This document shows, one piece after another, positions 44,984 to 57,074 of a stretch of DNA of 64,000 nt. The translations under genes were made by a program, and so were the position numbers. Position 1 is the stretch's first letter. Each line of letters opens with the position of its first letter. The notes under the pieces were generated by a model. That model did no database searches. It saw only the letters and a list, made by a program, of their open reading frames with translations, and was not told the origin of the DNA. The stretch is taken from assembly GCA_022036555.1 (NCBI GenBank), contig CM039130.1, forward strand, positions 10,527,285 through 10,591,284, in the 5' to 3' direction. Origin of the DNA: Microstegium vimineum. Its lineage: Eukaryota > Streptophyta > Magnoliopsida > Poales > Poaceae.

Positions 44984-45974
44984 AGTATATATGTTGCCTA
45001 CCTAGGTGACGATTTAGTTGGGACTTCTCCTAGAGTTCGAGAAAAACATGAGCTTGATAGCTTCCATCTTGTCTTGGACGCCCATGCTAACCTTCTAAGG
45101 AGGTGACCAAGGATGATGAAATCCTAGGACATCCTTGAAGTGTTGTCATTTCTAGATTGGTTTATATCCATCTCTTTTTCCTTCTCTCTCCCCTCTTTTT
45201 AAACCTCTCTAAGTGGTTAGAATGACATTTATATATCAAGAACTATAATATGTGCATATAATTAACAAGATCTATACCTTCGTGAAGCTTTTTAAAAAAT
45301 CCTAGAATATTTTTAATAAACAACCAAGTAGATCACAACCTGAATTTATACACTAAGGTGGATTAAAGTGCAACCAAACATGCCATGAGCCAAACTCCTC
45401 AATTAGATTTTGAGAGCATAAACTCCCACTGTCTCAAATTCCAACATGGCGTTAGGGAGCTGTGGAGCTTAGTCGCTAGCTAAGCTGGCATCACTGCTAG
45501 CTAGATTTGGATACAACATAGGACAATTGGCAGTGATATGCGTTTGTAGGATTCAACCTCAGGACCTCATTATCTCAACTACTAAGATCAATGATATTGT
45601 TTTAACTGCACATTTACAAATCCTAAAATTTATATTTGGCATGCTAAACAATTTGAAATGAAAGTTCTATTAACCGCAAAGTTGTAGATTTCATCGTGTG
45701 CTTATATTGATTTTATCTCCATTTGATAATGTCAGTCATATCAAATTTGATATGATAACTTATATTGAATATTTAGACATATAAACCATCTCAAATTTGA
45801 AAGTTGTCAACTACAAAGTTTTAACTCTACAATTTTATCATAAAGTTTCTTTTGATCCGACATACGTTTTCCACAGGTTCAAGCTACGGCAAACCACTTC
45901 CATCTGTACAACGTCCTACAAAGAAATGTAGACAGGGTCCTCGAAAATTGTTTCCCTTTTTAATAGGAAACTTT
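44984..45974. other. Unassigned AT-rich intergenic sequence
   Basis: No long frame and no recognisable element boundary. The part 45640-45850 (phrases such as TCAAATTTGATATGATAAC) resembles non-coding stretches common in grass DNA transposons. Confidence 0.35.
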
Positions 45975-46170
45975 CACTAGTACAAAACCGGCCTATACTG
46001 GCAGTTCTAAACCCATTTCTACAGGCGTTTTCCAGCGCCGCCTGCGCTGGGGGCCAGTAGAAATGGGCCATTTCTACAAGCGATTGCTTGTGAACTGCCA
46101 GTAGTAACCCATTTCCACAGGTGGTTCTCTTAGTGAACCGCCTGTGTAAATGACTCATTTAGTGGAAATG
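45975..46170. repeat. CACTA terminal and subterminal repeats
   Basis: Alternating direct and inverted units of the type ACCCATTTC(T/C)ACAGG, CCAGTAGAAATGGG and GTGAACCGCCTGTG. They can pair into hairpins, as expected for CACTA subterminal transposase-binding repeats. Confidence 0.65.
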
Positions 46171-46657
46171 ATTTTTCAATTTTTATTTTTTGGTATTTAT
46201 ATATTGTATATATATATTGTTATTGAAACTAGTAAACCTTACTGGATTATGTTCAAATATAGCAACATGTAATTTAAATATTTCATACATACATCTATCA
46301 TTACTTCAAAGTTTCATGCTCGCAATAAAGTTATGGCACCCTATATACATTAGTCTCATGCTCACACACATAAAGTTACAAGTGTATCACACACTATATA
46401 CATCAATAGTTTGCACATGTCCTCTTAAAACTTCCCCGAGTAAGATTCAGGCTATAAACCTCTGTGAGCGCTTAGTACTCTAGCTTGGCTAATTCACTAT
46501 CATGATCATGATATTGTCCATCAATAGTTTGTAGATGTCCTTTTCTTTTTTCTTCGAATCAAGCTTTCCACCATTGATTTTATAAAACTGCTATGCCCTA
46601 CGAATACAATCACCATGTTAATTATTCTTAAAATCTTATAATGCAAAAGTATACATG

Positions 46658-46662
46658 CATAT
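46658..46662. repeat. Target site duplication CATAT, left copy
   Basis: CATAT directly precedes the Athila-like element. The same pentamer follows its end at 55454-55458. Confidence 0.9.
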
Positions 46663-48158
46663 TGTTGACGGTAATTATGAGCTATTTATCACCATCAAAA
46701 TACCGTCAACATCCTCATATTCGAAGGAATACAAGCATAACCTGAACATATTTTACCCAATAACTAGTTCCATATATCCCTTGACTATTTGATGTAGGTA
46801 ATGACAAATGGGGACTTTTGGGAGCTAGTGGGCCCACTTAGGGGGTCAGCCGACCACCCTGTGGGGCCACTAAGCCTCCCAAGCCTCCATGATCCAAGCA
46901 CACCCTCTAGAGTGAAGATCCGCCCTTGGATCTCCTCTGTGCTTCTTCTCAACGGCTCTAGATCAAAGCATGAGGATACATGGGCCCACAAACTATCTCA
47001 GAACAATACCAAACTTCGCCAAGGTGTCAATGACCTGTGGGCCATGCTCCACATGAAAGATGGCCAATACTTGGGATCGGCCGACCGTGGGTATGGGCCC
47101 ACAGGCCACCCACATGCCCCCTGTGCTGTGGGGACACCTCCTGAGGGAAAGTGGTAGGGCCCACCTGCCATTGGGCGGTCGGCCGACCGTGGCCAGGTGC
47201 CCAAAAGGTGCACCGACCTCCCCACCGACTTCCTGCATGCCTCCATGCATCCACTTGATCTCCCCTGTTGATCTAAGTCAGTTCTAATGACGGTTTGATC
47301 CTATGGTGGATGATGGAAGTGACGTGGATCGCTGACATGGCACTAGGCTCTCCCTCTAGCTATAAATAGACCCCTAGAGCTCCCTATTCATTTCATGCCT
47401 CATTGGAGAAACTACTCCTTAGTATCTTAGCGTAGCTCTGTAGTAGTGCTATGCTAGTTGGAGGACAGTGAGGAGAGCCTGGAGGAGAGCCGGGCCTGTC
47501 TAGCATCTTCTCCGAGTTGTACCTCAACGGATGCGATTCTCTTGTAAGTTCAACACTTGTAAGTGATACATCTGAGTTCTTTATAGTATTTGATATTCTA
47601 CTTCTGGCATAACTGTTATACATCTTTTCGCGCTTGTTCATCGCTTTACTTTAAGTAGAGTGCTTTAATCTTATGCAAGGGTTAAAATAGTAAGAATGGT
47701 GTAGACGTGGTGTCTAGACTAGATCTTACCTTTGTAAACCGCTTATCACACAGATTGTTCGTGGATGCTAGTAGAAGGTGACAGCTCTATCTAGTCTTTG
47801 TATTCCACCACGCGTGTCACATAAGTTCTTAAAAGGTAGGGCTTCAATACAACTTGATGGCGCGGTTCGGTTAGAGTTTTGTCCTCTTTCTGATCTATCC
47901 CATCGCCTCTTGCAAGAGAAGGGCTGGTAAAGCCAGTATAACCAACTATCCCTTGTTAGATATCTTTGCTATATCGAACCTCTCAACCCAGTTATCATAG
48001 TCTCCCTTGATGCATCATAGGACATATCCATAATCCTAGTTAATTCACTTCTCGTTCCCTGTGGAAAATACGATACCTGGAATACTCCCGGTAAAGTGCT
48101 ACAACGATATAATCTCTGCGCTTGCGGATTTATCCAATAGTCATAAGAAATACCAACA
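46663..48158 (+). repeat. 5' LTR of element N
   Basis: 1496 bp. TATA at 47361. TCGGCCGA-type motifs near 46850, 47080 and 47186. It aligns with 53957-55453 throughout with few differences. Confidence 0.93.
47361..47368 (+). promoter_or_regulatory. 5' LTR TATA box of element N
   Basis: TATAAATA in the context CTAGCTATAAATAGACCCC, identical in the 3' LTR. Confidence 0.7.
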
Positions 48159-48166
48159 AGCATTTC

Positions 48167-48184
48167 TGGCGCCGTTGCCAGGGA
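48167..48184 (+). other. Primer-binding site of element N
   Basis: TGGCGCCGTTGCCAGGGA starts 8 bases after the LTR end. It matches the tRNA-Asp-complementary site (TGGCGCCGTTGCCGGGGA) reported for Athila-lineage elements with one difference. Confidence 0.8.
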
Positions 48185-48263
48185 ACGGTAGTTGTTTTAA
48201 CTAGAACCCTTTGGTCCTATTATCCTTGTTTTATCTTTCTTTTCATTTTATCCTTTTTACACC

Positions 48264-50374
48264 ATGAACGAATCATCCATCTCTCATCTTGCTTTTCCAA
48301 AGGGCCATAGTTTGGAACCACCACCATCATCACATCCCATCCTTTCACCTAGCTATGAGTTTCGCCCTAGCTTCATAGCCAAAGTTCGGGAACAATCTTT
48401 TTCTGGGGGTGAAGATGAAAATCCTTACACTCACCTACGTGACTTTGAACAATTGTGTTCATGTGTCCACATCCAAGGGATGATGCGAGGTACTCTTAAG
48501 TGGAAGCTATTTCCGTTCTCTTTGACGAGAATAGCCAAACGATGGTACTTTCGTAACGTAGATAGTGTAAACGGAGAATGGGAAAAGTTACAATCCAAAT
48601 TCTGCCTAACTTTCTTCCCTATTTATCGCGTTGTTTGTCTTCGAATAGAGGTCCTAACCTTTAAAAAAAGGAGAAAGAACCTCTAGGTGCGGCATGGGAC
48701 CGTCTTTTAGAGCTATCATCATCTGACCCTGATCTTGCTATAACCGAGCCAACATTGTTACAACACTTTTATGGCGGTCTTAGCAAAGATTCCGCACAAC
48801 TTCTTGATATAACTTCCGGGGGAGCCTTCTTGTGTTTATCCGTTAGTGCAGGGAAGAATCTTCTTACAAAGATTCTTGAAAACACCCCCTGTACTAACGA
48901 TTATAATGAAGGGCCCAAGGAAGAACAAAAACCAGCCCCTAGAAAAGAATCCTCGATAGCCGAATCACCACCATTTCTATCCAAAGATTCTGCCATCGAT
49001 TCTGAACCACAAATACCACAAATCTCGAAGGAAGAAGAAATTCAACATCTAAACCATTCCTTCGAGTTTGAGGCTAACCTTTCATATGATCTTGCTGGGT
49101 TTGGGAATGCCCAAAATGATCCTTTCCTAAAGAGACCTTCTAAGAAACATCTTTCTAGACCTCTCAAGAAGGGATCTCTTCAAAAACCTCCCAAATCAAC
49201 ATCATCTTGCGGCTCGACTTCGCGCATGGCACATCAGGAAAAGTCTAGGATTCCTGATAAAGTAATGTCAAGTGAGCCTATAGAAGGAAAACCAAGATGC
49301 TTAGAAGCCAAATCTATCCTCTCCTTCTCTATGCCCACATTTGACTTATCTTACGAACCCATCCTTGATCCTGATGATCTCCCAAGTGTTCCTTTATTCA
49401 AGTCTTATGATGACCCACTTAATGACTCTAGTAATTCATTAAGACACCCGAGGCATGGAAGCCATCAGAGCCATAAATCTGACCAAGAGGAGCATAATCA
49501 ACGGTTAGAGCCTTTGTCTACCGTTGTAAGTCAAGAATGGTTGGATGAGGCCAAATCCTCAAAGGAAGTCGCTAAAATGCCCACACATGTGAGGAGAATA
49601 TCCTGTCAAGTGTTGGGCATTGATAGTGAAATTTGCTATGATCCTAGCCTCGGGATCAACATCCTTTCTCATTTCCATGTTCCAACATCATCAAGGGATC
49701 ATCTATCCCAATCACAAAAACACCTTAGACTCCCTAATGGTCAAGTCCTTGATTGTTTAGGAGTCCTTCATGATGTTCTTGTGATCGTTGATGATCTCAA
49801 GATCTTCCTAGATTTTCATGTCTTTGACCTTCCTGGACTTTCCTCTCATCTCACCTTTATCGGAAGGCCAATCATGAGAATCTTGGAGAACACAATAGGA
49901 AATGAGAAGCTTGATCATAGAATAGGTGAAGATTATCTACCCGTTTGGTCTTCCCGACCTCTCATCAAAGGGTTAGAATTCAAACCAGTTCTTGATCCAA
50001 GGGGTGAGCTAATGTCAATATCGCCAACAGCCATGACCCATTCAAGCCTTGATGATGACTTAAAATGTCATGAGAAAGAAAGTGCTCACCCACTCCTTGA
50101 AAGGGAGAATGATGTCAATGAGCATGGAAGTTATTCCCCGATCTTCCAATCAAATCCATGCTCAAATGAGAAATCTCCCAAATCAATCCTTCCCTCTACC
50201 ATGACTACACACATGATCTACAACCCCTTCATCCTTCTTGTTTCGAAAATCTTTGCAAGGATGGTAGTAGATGTGTTTGTCTATCATAAATTTTGTAAAT
50301 CTCGTAGTGGTTTTGGTCTTGAGGATAGGTTCGAAAATGTTGGAGTTGAAGGGGAAACCGCTTCACCAACATGA
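48264..50374 (+). pseudogene. Athila-like gag with degenerate protease region
   Basis: From ATG 48264 the frame encodes an Athila-type gag: FRPSFIAKVREQSFSGGEDE, LRDFEQLCSCVHIQGM, WKLFPFSLTRIAKRWYF. An A7 run at 48663-48669 shifts the frame, and the gag continues in the -1 frame (EKEPLGAAWDRLLEL, LLQHFYGGL, ILENTP). That second frame is then open to 50374 (539 codons from 48755), through a Ser/Pro/Lys-rich linker to a block resembling the Athila protease (LRLPNGQVLDCLG, FLDFHVFDLPG, TFIGRPIMR). The catalytic D-(S/L)-G-A motif is replaced by DPSLG, so proteolysis is doubtful. Apart from the A-run change the coding region is undamaged over more than 2 kb. Confidence 0.85.
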
Positions 50375-53300
50375 GTTGCAACTTGAAGGTTTCCCAAAGA
50401 CAGGCTTGAGTCTTAAAATTAAGCACTTTTGGGAGATAACCCGAGCTTTCTTATTTTCTATAAAAGTTTTCTTAAAAAATATAAAAAAAATTAAAATATT
50501 TTTTATTTTAGTTTCCCAAAATTCTAAAATGAATAAAATGACTTTGTAAAAAGAGATTAAGGGAATATTTGTGAAAGTGTTCCTTCGGGTATTTTTGTCA
50601 CTAACCATTTCAGGTTTGAACAAAAAGAACAATGGAGAAAAACACAAGGTATGTCCAACCAAACATCCTTCAATAATGAAGCACATTTAAAAGAAAATTT
50701 CACATCCTAGACTTGGATTTTCACATTGTAAAATGTTGCAAAATCCAAGTATGGGGGAGTGGATTTCTCTAAGAAATTTATATCATGCTTCATTCTTAAT
50801 TTTGTTTGGTTGTCTCTACCTTGCTTTCTCTTTTTACCTTGCTCATCTTGCTAAGTCATAATAAATAAATAAAATAAAATAAAAATCTGCAAATGCTCAT
50901 CCGGTTCACCATCCATGAACCTGTCTCCTTTTTGAATCTCTTGATGCCTTCATGCTTCCTGGTTCTGTTATGAGTATGCTTTGGCTTAGGAGTAGTGCAC
51001 ATACTCCTATAAGCTGTTTAAATTAAGCATGGTGCTTAGGTTAAATAGCCTTCCTTAATCAAATTAGACATGGTGTCAAGTTTGATTAATGAACCTAAAG
51101 TAAAGTTGTATGGAATTTGGTTGTGCTCTTGGACTAACCAATGCATGATAACTTCAAAATTTTGGTGGTTAAGTCATGAGATCTTTCATAGAGATAAATC
51201 AAGGGTTGAGGTAGTAATGAAATAATCTTGCACATCGTTGCCTCAACCTTGCTTAACCTTTAATTAATTGGTGAGCAATGATGGAACATCTCTTTCTGTG
51301 CTAAAATTGTTAAAGCCAACTTTTCTATAGCATAGAAGATGTCCTCTGTTTCTATGACAATAATGCCCCTACTTCGAATCATATATGAATTCCTTCGGGT
51401 ATGTGTTGTCCACTAATCCTTCGCAGGAGACAAGCAATGAATGGAGAAAAGGATCTGAGTACAATGCGATGATTCACAAGAGAAAGACCATTCGTCGTCA
51501 TAAATGTTGTGACACATGGAATCGTCATGCTTTAAGATTATGGCTGCAACACCTTTAAAGGTAAATGGTCAATGTCTCAAAGTTATTCATGGGCATGAAT
51601 CACCTGAGCATGAAATTAACATGATAGATTTTGTCCTTAATCCAATTAAGAACTAAAATCTACTTGTTTTAATTTTTTGTTCGTTTTTCGTCTTTGACCC
51701 TATAATTAGCATGTACCTAGCCTTGTCACCTCCCACACGAAATCTTGGCTCATTTGGCCCCGAAAGGCGGTCGGCCAACCGCATGTTGAGGCTTCTCAGC
51801 CCAACGTTGCACGACCTGCCTAACCTGACCCATGGGACCTCCAATCCAGGCTCGGTCGAGCCAAACCCCTCTAAAAGCGGTCAGCTGACCGTAGTTTTGG
51901 CCCTCCAGCCATGCATGTTGCTCCTGAGCGTTGGACCAACACTCCTATCCTATTTCTGGCACGATCCAAGTGAAAATAAAGGCAAAGGACGTTGGATTCT
52001 CTCTTCTCAATCTTTCTCTCTACATCTTCTCCCTTGGATCACCTTAGCCCTTTATAGCAACAAGATACTTAGGCTTGATAGTCTATCACTCTTTAATCAA
52101 AGAACACGTGCCTAAGCTATCAATGACAAATAAAAGTCTTGGTTCTGCTGGTGTCTTACCCTAGCAGAACCCCTGCATTTGATCTACTTCTGTCACTGTT
52201 TACAGCATGCTCTGAAACAAGTATGGGGGAGGTCGGTCGACACTCCAACATGTCAAAACACCAAAATGACCACTGAATCATGCTATACACATCCATGAAA
52301 CGTTTCACAAAAAAGTTGGACCGAAACGGCCACTTTTGTGCATCGGCCGATCCACTTTGGAGGCCAAAATTCAGAAAAGACAGAGCAAAGCAATATTCAG
52401 AGGTAAGGGATCTGAATGCAGAGTTTGAAGTGGCCAAACGGCCCCAGGGGGCGGTTGGCCGACCGTCCTTATAGGGCCCGGGCCCACCAGCCAGCATCCG
52501 TTCAACTTCAAACGTCTATTCTGACTAGTTTGCCATGTCTCTCCCCTTTTCCTCTATGTTTTTCTTTTGTTTACTCATTTTCTTTTTCAAAAATATTAAT
52601 AATAAAAATAAAAATTCATGAAAGTAATCACTTAGTTAATTTCCCTTCTAAAAATAAAAATTTAATAAATAAATAATTATAATCATAAAATAAAATAAAA
52701 TTTTATTTCTTCATAAAATGAATTTCTTAGTTTATTTCCCTTTTTAATATTGAATAAAAACAAGAAGCTCGCAATTGAAACTAAAATTTGAAAAGTGACA
52801 TGATCTATGACGTTCTGAGGGTAAAAACGTCATAAAGATGAATTCTTGCTTTTTGCTTATAGTAGTGGGAAAATATCTTGATGGGGAACCATATTGACTA
52901 AGTTGTTGATTAATATGATATAGTTCTCGGCTCATGATTCATACCCTATGTATTTAAGGTTCTTGGAGATTAACTTTTGAAAACATCATAAAACCATAAT
53001 GCACTACTCTATAGTGAGAAAGTTCCTACCACAGCCATATATGCTCTTTCATGATATAAGCCTTCTACATAAGCTGTGTACTTTGTGTTGAGTTTGGTCA
53101 AGCTCTGTGACCCTTGTTGAGAGATTTATCATGCTCCCAAGATCAAGATCACATGCACGCCACATATACATGCTGCTTCTACACTAGAAGTACGTAGAAA
53201 CATGCCTTACATCTTCCACATAGATCAAACTCCATGCTCCAATAGAAAATCCTCTCTCTAGTATGTGCTAGTAAATGAGACATAGACTATGCAAAAGTAT

Positions 53301-53956
53301 AGGGGCACATAAAGTCCCAAGTTTTAGAAAAAAAATGATGAGCACATCAAAGCTCATTTAAAAAAAAGAGCATTCCAAAGCTCATAGAAAAATAAAATGA
53401 TAGCTATGTCTTAAAATAATAAGTTAGGAAAAAGAGAGATCATTTAAAGGAGTTTTTGATCATTTGCCATGTTTCCACTCACTTGCATATCTTGATCTAA
53501 GAGTATGACATTTCTCTCTTTGGATCCGGAATTTGACTTTACAATACATGCAAGGTAAGTATGCTACATTGTTTATCCCTACACAAGCTCCACATAAGCC
53601 TTTTAGAAGTAGGAAGATAAAAAGAAGGCAACTTCATGCCTTGGTAAGGAATCATACACCTTGAGTGATCTAGAGTGCTATATGAGGAGTAAGATGACTT
53701 ATGAGATTTTTTTTTGAAAAAATTTATCAAAAACTCCAAGTACTAAAATATGATTTGGAAAGATGACTTTGCCTTGAAGAACTATTCCATTTCTGAACTT
53801 CTCAAGGATATTTGTTAGCCAACACCACATATCCCATTGGTATGACAAAATGTCTTGAGTGAATCTTTATGCTTGCTTTTATACTTTGAACAACATAGAC
53901 TTGTTAGCTTTTAACCTTTACTCGAGGACGAGCAAAGAGGTAAGTATGGGGGATCT
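50375..53956 (+). other. Non-coding interior of element N
   Basis: About 3.6 kb without any recognisable domain. It contains two internal copies of the PPT-like motif AAGTATGGGGGAG (50747-50759 and 52219-52231) and TCGGCCGA-type motifs near 51768, 51882, 52333 and 52457. Short frames here (for example 51711-52115) have no coding character. Confidence 0.7.
53942..53956 (+). other. Terminal polypurine tract of element N
   Basis: AAGTATGGGGGATCT immediately before the 3' LTR. Confidence 0.75.
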
Positions 53957-55453
53957 TGTTGACGGTAATTATAAGAGATTTTATCACCATCAAAATACCG
54001 TCAATATCCTCATATTCGAAGGAATACAAGCATAACCTGAACATATTTTACCCAATAACTAGTTCCACATGTCCCTTGACGATTTGATGCAGGTAATGAC
54101 AAATGGGGACTTTTGGGAGCTAGTGGGCCCACTTAGGCGGTCGGCCGACCACCCTGTGGGGCCACTAAACCTCCCAAGCCTCCATGATCCAAGCACACCC
54201 TCTAGAGTGAAGATCCACCCTTGGATCTCCTCTGTGCTTCTTCTCAACGGCTCTAGATCAAAGCACGAGGATACATGGGCCCACAAACTATCTCGAAAAA
54301 ATACCAAACTTTGCCAAGGTGCCAATGACATGTGGGCCATGCTCCACACGAAAGATGGCCAATACTTGGGATCGGCCGACCATGGGTATGGGCCCATAGG
54401 CCACCCACATGCCCCCTATGCTGTGGGGACACCTCCTGAGGGAAAGTGGCAGGGCCCACCTACCATTGGGCGATCGGCCGACCGTGGCTAGGTGCCCGAA
54501 AGGTGCACTGACCTCCCCACCGACTTCCTGCATGCCTCCATGCATCCACTTGATCTCCCCCATTGATCTAAGTCGGTTCTAATGACAGTTTGATCCTACG
54601 GTGGATGATGGAAGTGACGCGGATCGCTGACGTGGCACTAGGCTCTCCCTCTAGCTATAAATAGACCCCTAGAGCTCCCTATTCATTTCATGCCTCATTG
54701 GAGAAACTACTCCTTAGTATCTTAGCGGAGCTCTGTAGTAGTGCTATGCTAGTTGGAGGAGAGTGCGGAGAGCCTAGAGGAGAGCCGGGCCTGTCTAGCA
54801 TCTTCTCCGAGTTGTACCTCAGCGGATGCGATTCTCTTGTAAGTTCATCACTTGTAAGTGATACATCTGAGTTCTTTATAGTATTTGATATTCTACTTCT
54901 AGCATAGCTGTTATACATCTTTTCGCGCTTGTTCATCGCTTTACTTTAAGTAGAGTGCTTTAATCTTATGCAAGGGTTAAAGTAGTAAGAATGGTGTAGA
55001 CGTGGTGTCTAGACTAGATCTTACCTTTGTAAACGGCTTATCGCGCGGATTGTTCATGGATGCTAGTAGAAGGTGACAGCTCTATCTAGTCTTTGTATTC
55101 CACCACACGTGTTAGATAAGTTCTTAAAAGGTAGGGCTTCAATACAACTTGATGGCGCGGTCCGGTTAGAGTTTTGTCCTCTTTCTGATCTATGCCATCG
55201 TCTCCTGCAAGAGAAGGGCTGATAAAGCCAGTATAACTAGCTATCCCTTGTTAGATATCTTTGCTATATCGAACCTCTGAACCCAGTTATCATAGTCTCC
55301 CTTGATCCATCATAGGACATATCCATAATCCTAGTTAACTCACTTCTCGTTCCCTATGGAAAATACGATACCTGGAATACTCCCGATGAAGTGCTACAAC
55401 GGTATAATCTGTGCGCTTGCGGATTTATCCAATAGTCATAAGAAATACCAACA
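53957..55453 (+). repeat. 3' LTR of element N
   Basis: 1497 bp, TGTTGACGG to ATACCAACA. TATA at 54655-54662. TCGGCCGACC motifs near 54141, 54372 and 54474. Followed by CATAT. Confidence 0.93.
54655..54662 (+). promoter_or_regulatory. 3' LTR TATA box of element N
   Basis: TATAAATA, same context as in the 5' LTR. Confidence 0.65.
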
Positions 55454-55464
55454 CATATCTTGAC

Positions 55465-56835
55465 TTACAGCTCTAAGTTCTCAATGAAAGCTGCATAGTT
55501 TGCTGGCGGGTAATTTGCGGAGTCTAGTACCACCACCCTTCCTTTTTTAGCATAAATGATGACACAGATCCAGTGGTCCTTGCATGAATCAAATTCATGA
55601 TACATTTGTGCATTGAAATAATTATGTAGTTTGATCACCCAAAGTGATACGGTCTCACTGCCCAAACTCATACTTACCCAAAGTTGTACGGTGCCACTAT
55701 CGATTTCCTATCTTGATACTTTTCATACACATTGAAATGTAGAAGGCGTACTTGGAATCAAATTCAAACTTTAAATTTTTCTTTTTCGTGGCCCATGCTT
55801 CACCTTCTAAGCCCCTTAAATTGTCGTTGTTTTCCCCGATTCTGAAGGTGTGCCTTTCTTTGCATATATCAATTGGGTTCAGATAGCCAACCCTTTGCGT
55901 GGCACAATAATCGAAATCCTAACCGTAAGTTTGCTCCTCCTGATCAGATAGCATTCTACAAGGCACATGCATGTCAGATATTGAACATTTGCAACTACAA
56001 TGCATGTCATATATTGAATATTGATGCAACTACAATGCATGTGTAACTATGTAACACTTACAATGCATGTGTAACTATGTAACACTTACAATGCAAACGT
56101 CGTTATGATCTATACGTCTAGTCTCTCGAAGTTCATCATCAACCAAAGGTCTTCAAAGCTAATCACACACAGATCATGAACACTTTGAAATGCCTTATGT
56201 GGTATACGCACGTTGATGGCGTGAATGCTAGCAAAAGAGGCTCTCATGTACCAATCATTCAACCTTTTTACATTGTTTGGCACGTTTTGCAGTTTATCCC
56301 AGTTGAGTAGAGGCTTTCCCACCACATAGTTTTTTTGGCACAGACTTGTAGTCTTCAAAAGTGGGACCTTGAATGTGCAGGGAATTACCTTAGGCACCAG
56401 ATGCGCTGACTTCTTGAGCTCAAACAAGTCGCGGACTTCAATTTTGTGCTTTGTCCCAAGTCCTTTCAAAAATCTGGCTGTGCCAGCTGTTTTCTTCTTT
56501 GGCTCGAAGGGGGAAATCAACTTGGGCACCGGAAACTTCTTCTTTGGCGGCGCTAGTGTTTGTTTAGGATCTTTGGGTTGTGGGGAAGGTGTGGATTTTT
56601 GTTGTGGAGGCAGCGGAGATGATGTTTGTGGTGCAGATGGTGCTAACTGTGGTGGAGATGATGACTGTGGCGGAGGTGACGGAGGTGGCGGAGGTGAAGA
56701 CTGTGGCGGCTCCCTCAACTGGTATCACTTGCGAGGACGGTGGCGGCTCCCTCAGCTGGACGTCTCGCCGAGGCCAAAGAATGAAATTGTTTAGAGCATG
56801 TCCAAGTTTCTCAATGTCCTCGGGACCGGGGATGT
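55465..56835 (-). pseudogene. CACTA-encoded protein: proline-rich linker and Ulp1-type protease C-terminus
   Basis: From high to low coordinate: a block ILDIPGPEDIEKLGHALNNF then ILWPRRDV (about 56765-56835), typical of CACTA accessory proteins. A Pro/Ser/Gln-rich stretch follows, then KTAGTARFLKGLG and FALI-like segments (56110-56718). Next comes an exon near 55690-55940 with stops (FRIGENNDNLRGLEGEAW). The last exon contains DHWICVIIYAKKGRVVVLDS (near 55570), the His and Asp region of Ulp1/C48 cysteine proteases, and ends at 55465. Several frames are broken. Grass CACTA families often fuse an Ulp1 domain to the second protein. Confidence 0.75.
55980..56100. repeat. Short tandem duplication
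   Basis: The 28 bp unit ACAATGCATGTGTAACTATGTAACACTT-type sequence occurs twice in tandem (from about 56032 and 56060). A partial third copy lies upstream, in a probable intron of the CACTA gene. Confidence 0.7.
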
Positions 56836-57074
56836 CTAAAATCTCATCCTCATATCCTTAGACCACGGTCGATACTTCTACTCTGCAGTAGTCTTCAGGA
56901 ATGTCAGCACCGTGGTACTTTCATCCTAGGATCGCTTTGCCCGTGGCTACTTCCCTTGTACGGTGATTGTTAATGTCATATCTTATGACTAGGGAGCAAG
57001 CCACTGGAGTAACAACGATATTGAACCTTATTCCCTGTAGATGCGATACTACTTGGTACCTCAGCAACGGTCTG

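Larger units (their letters stand above)
46663..55453 (+). mobile_element. Non-autonomous Athila-like Ty3/gypsy element N
   Basis: 8791 bp with LTRs of 1496 and 1497 bp, TGTTGACGG start, ATACCAACA end, CATAT duplication, a tRNA-Asp-type primer site and a terminal PPT. The interior codes only for gag and a degenerate protease-like region (48264-50374). RT, RNase H and integrase are absent, with no sign of them in 50375-53956, so mobility would need proteins supplied in trans. The motif GGTCGGCCGACC and variants recur in both LTRs and the interior. Confidence 0.92.

Noticed and set aside
47000..47290. Overlapping frames in several phases on both strands, repeated at 54250-54560
   Set aside because: Both copies are LTR sequence of the Athila-like element; the duplication reflects the LTR pair, not a gene family.
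49600..49960. Working retropepsin in the Athila-like element
   Set aside because: The block aligns in style with Athila proteases, but the active-site Asp-Ser/Leu-Gly-Ala motif is not present (DPSLG).
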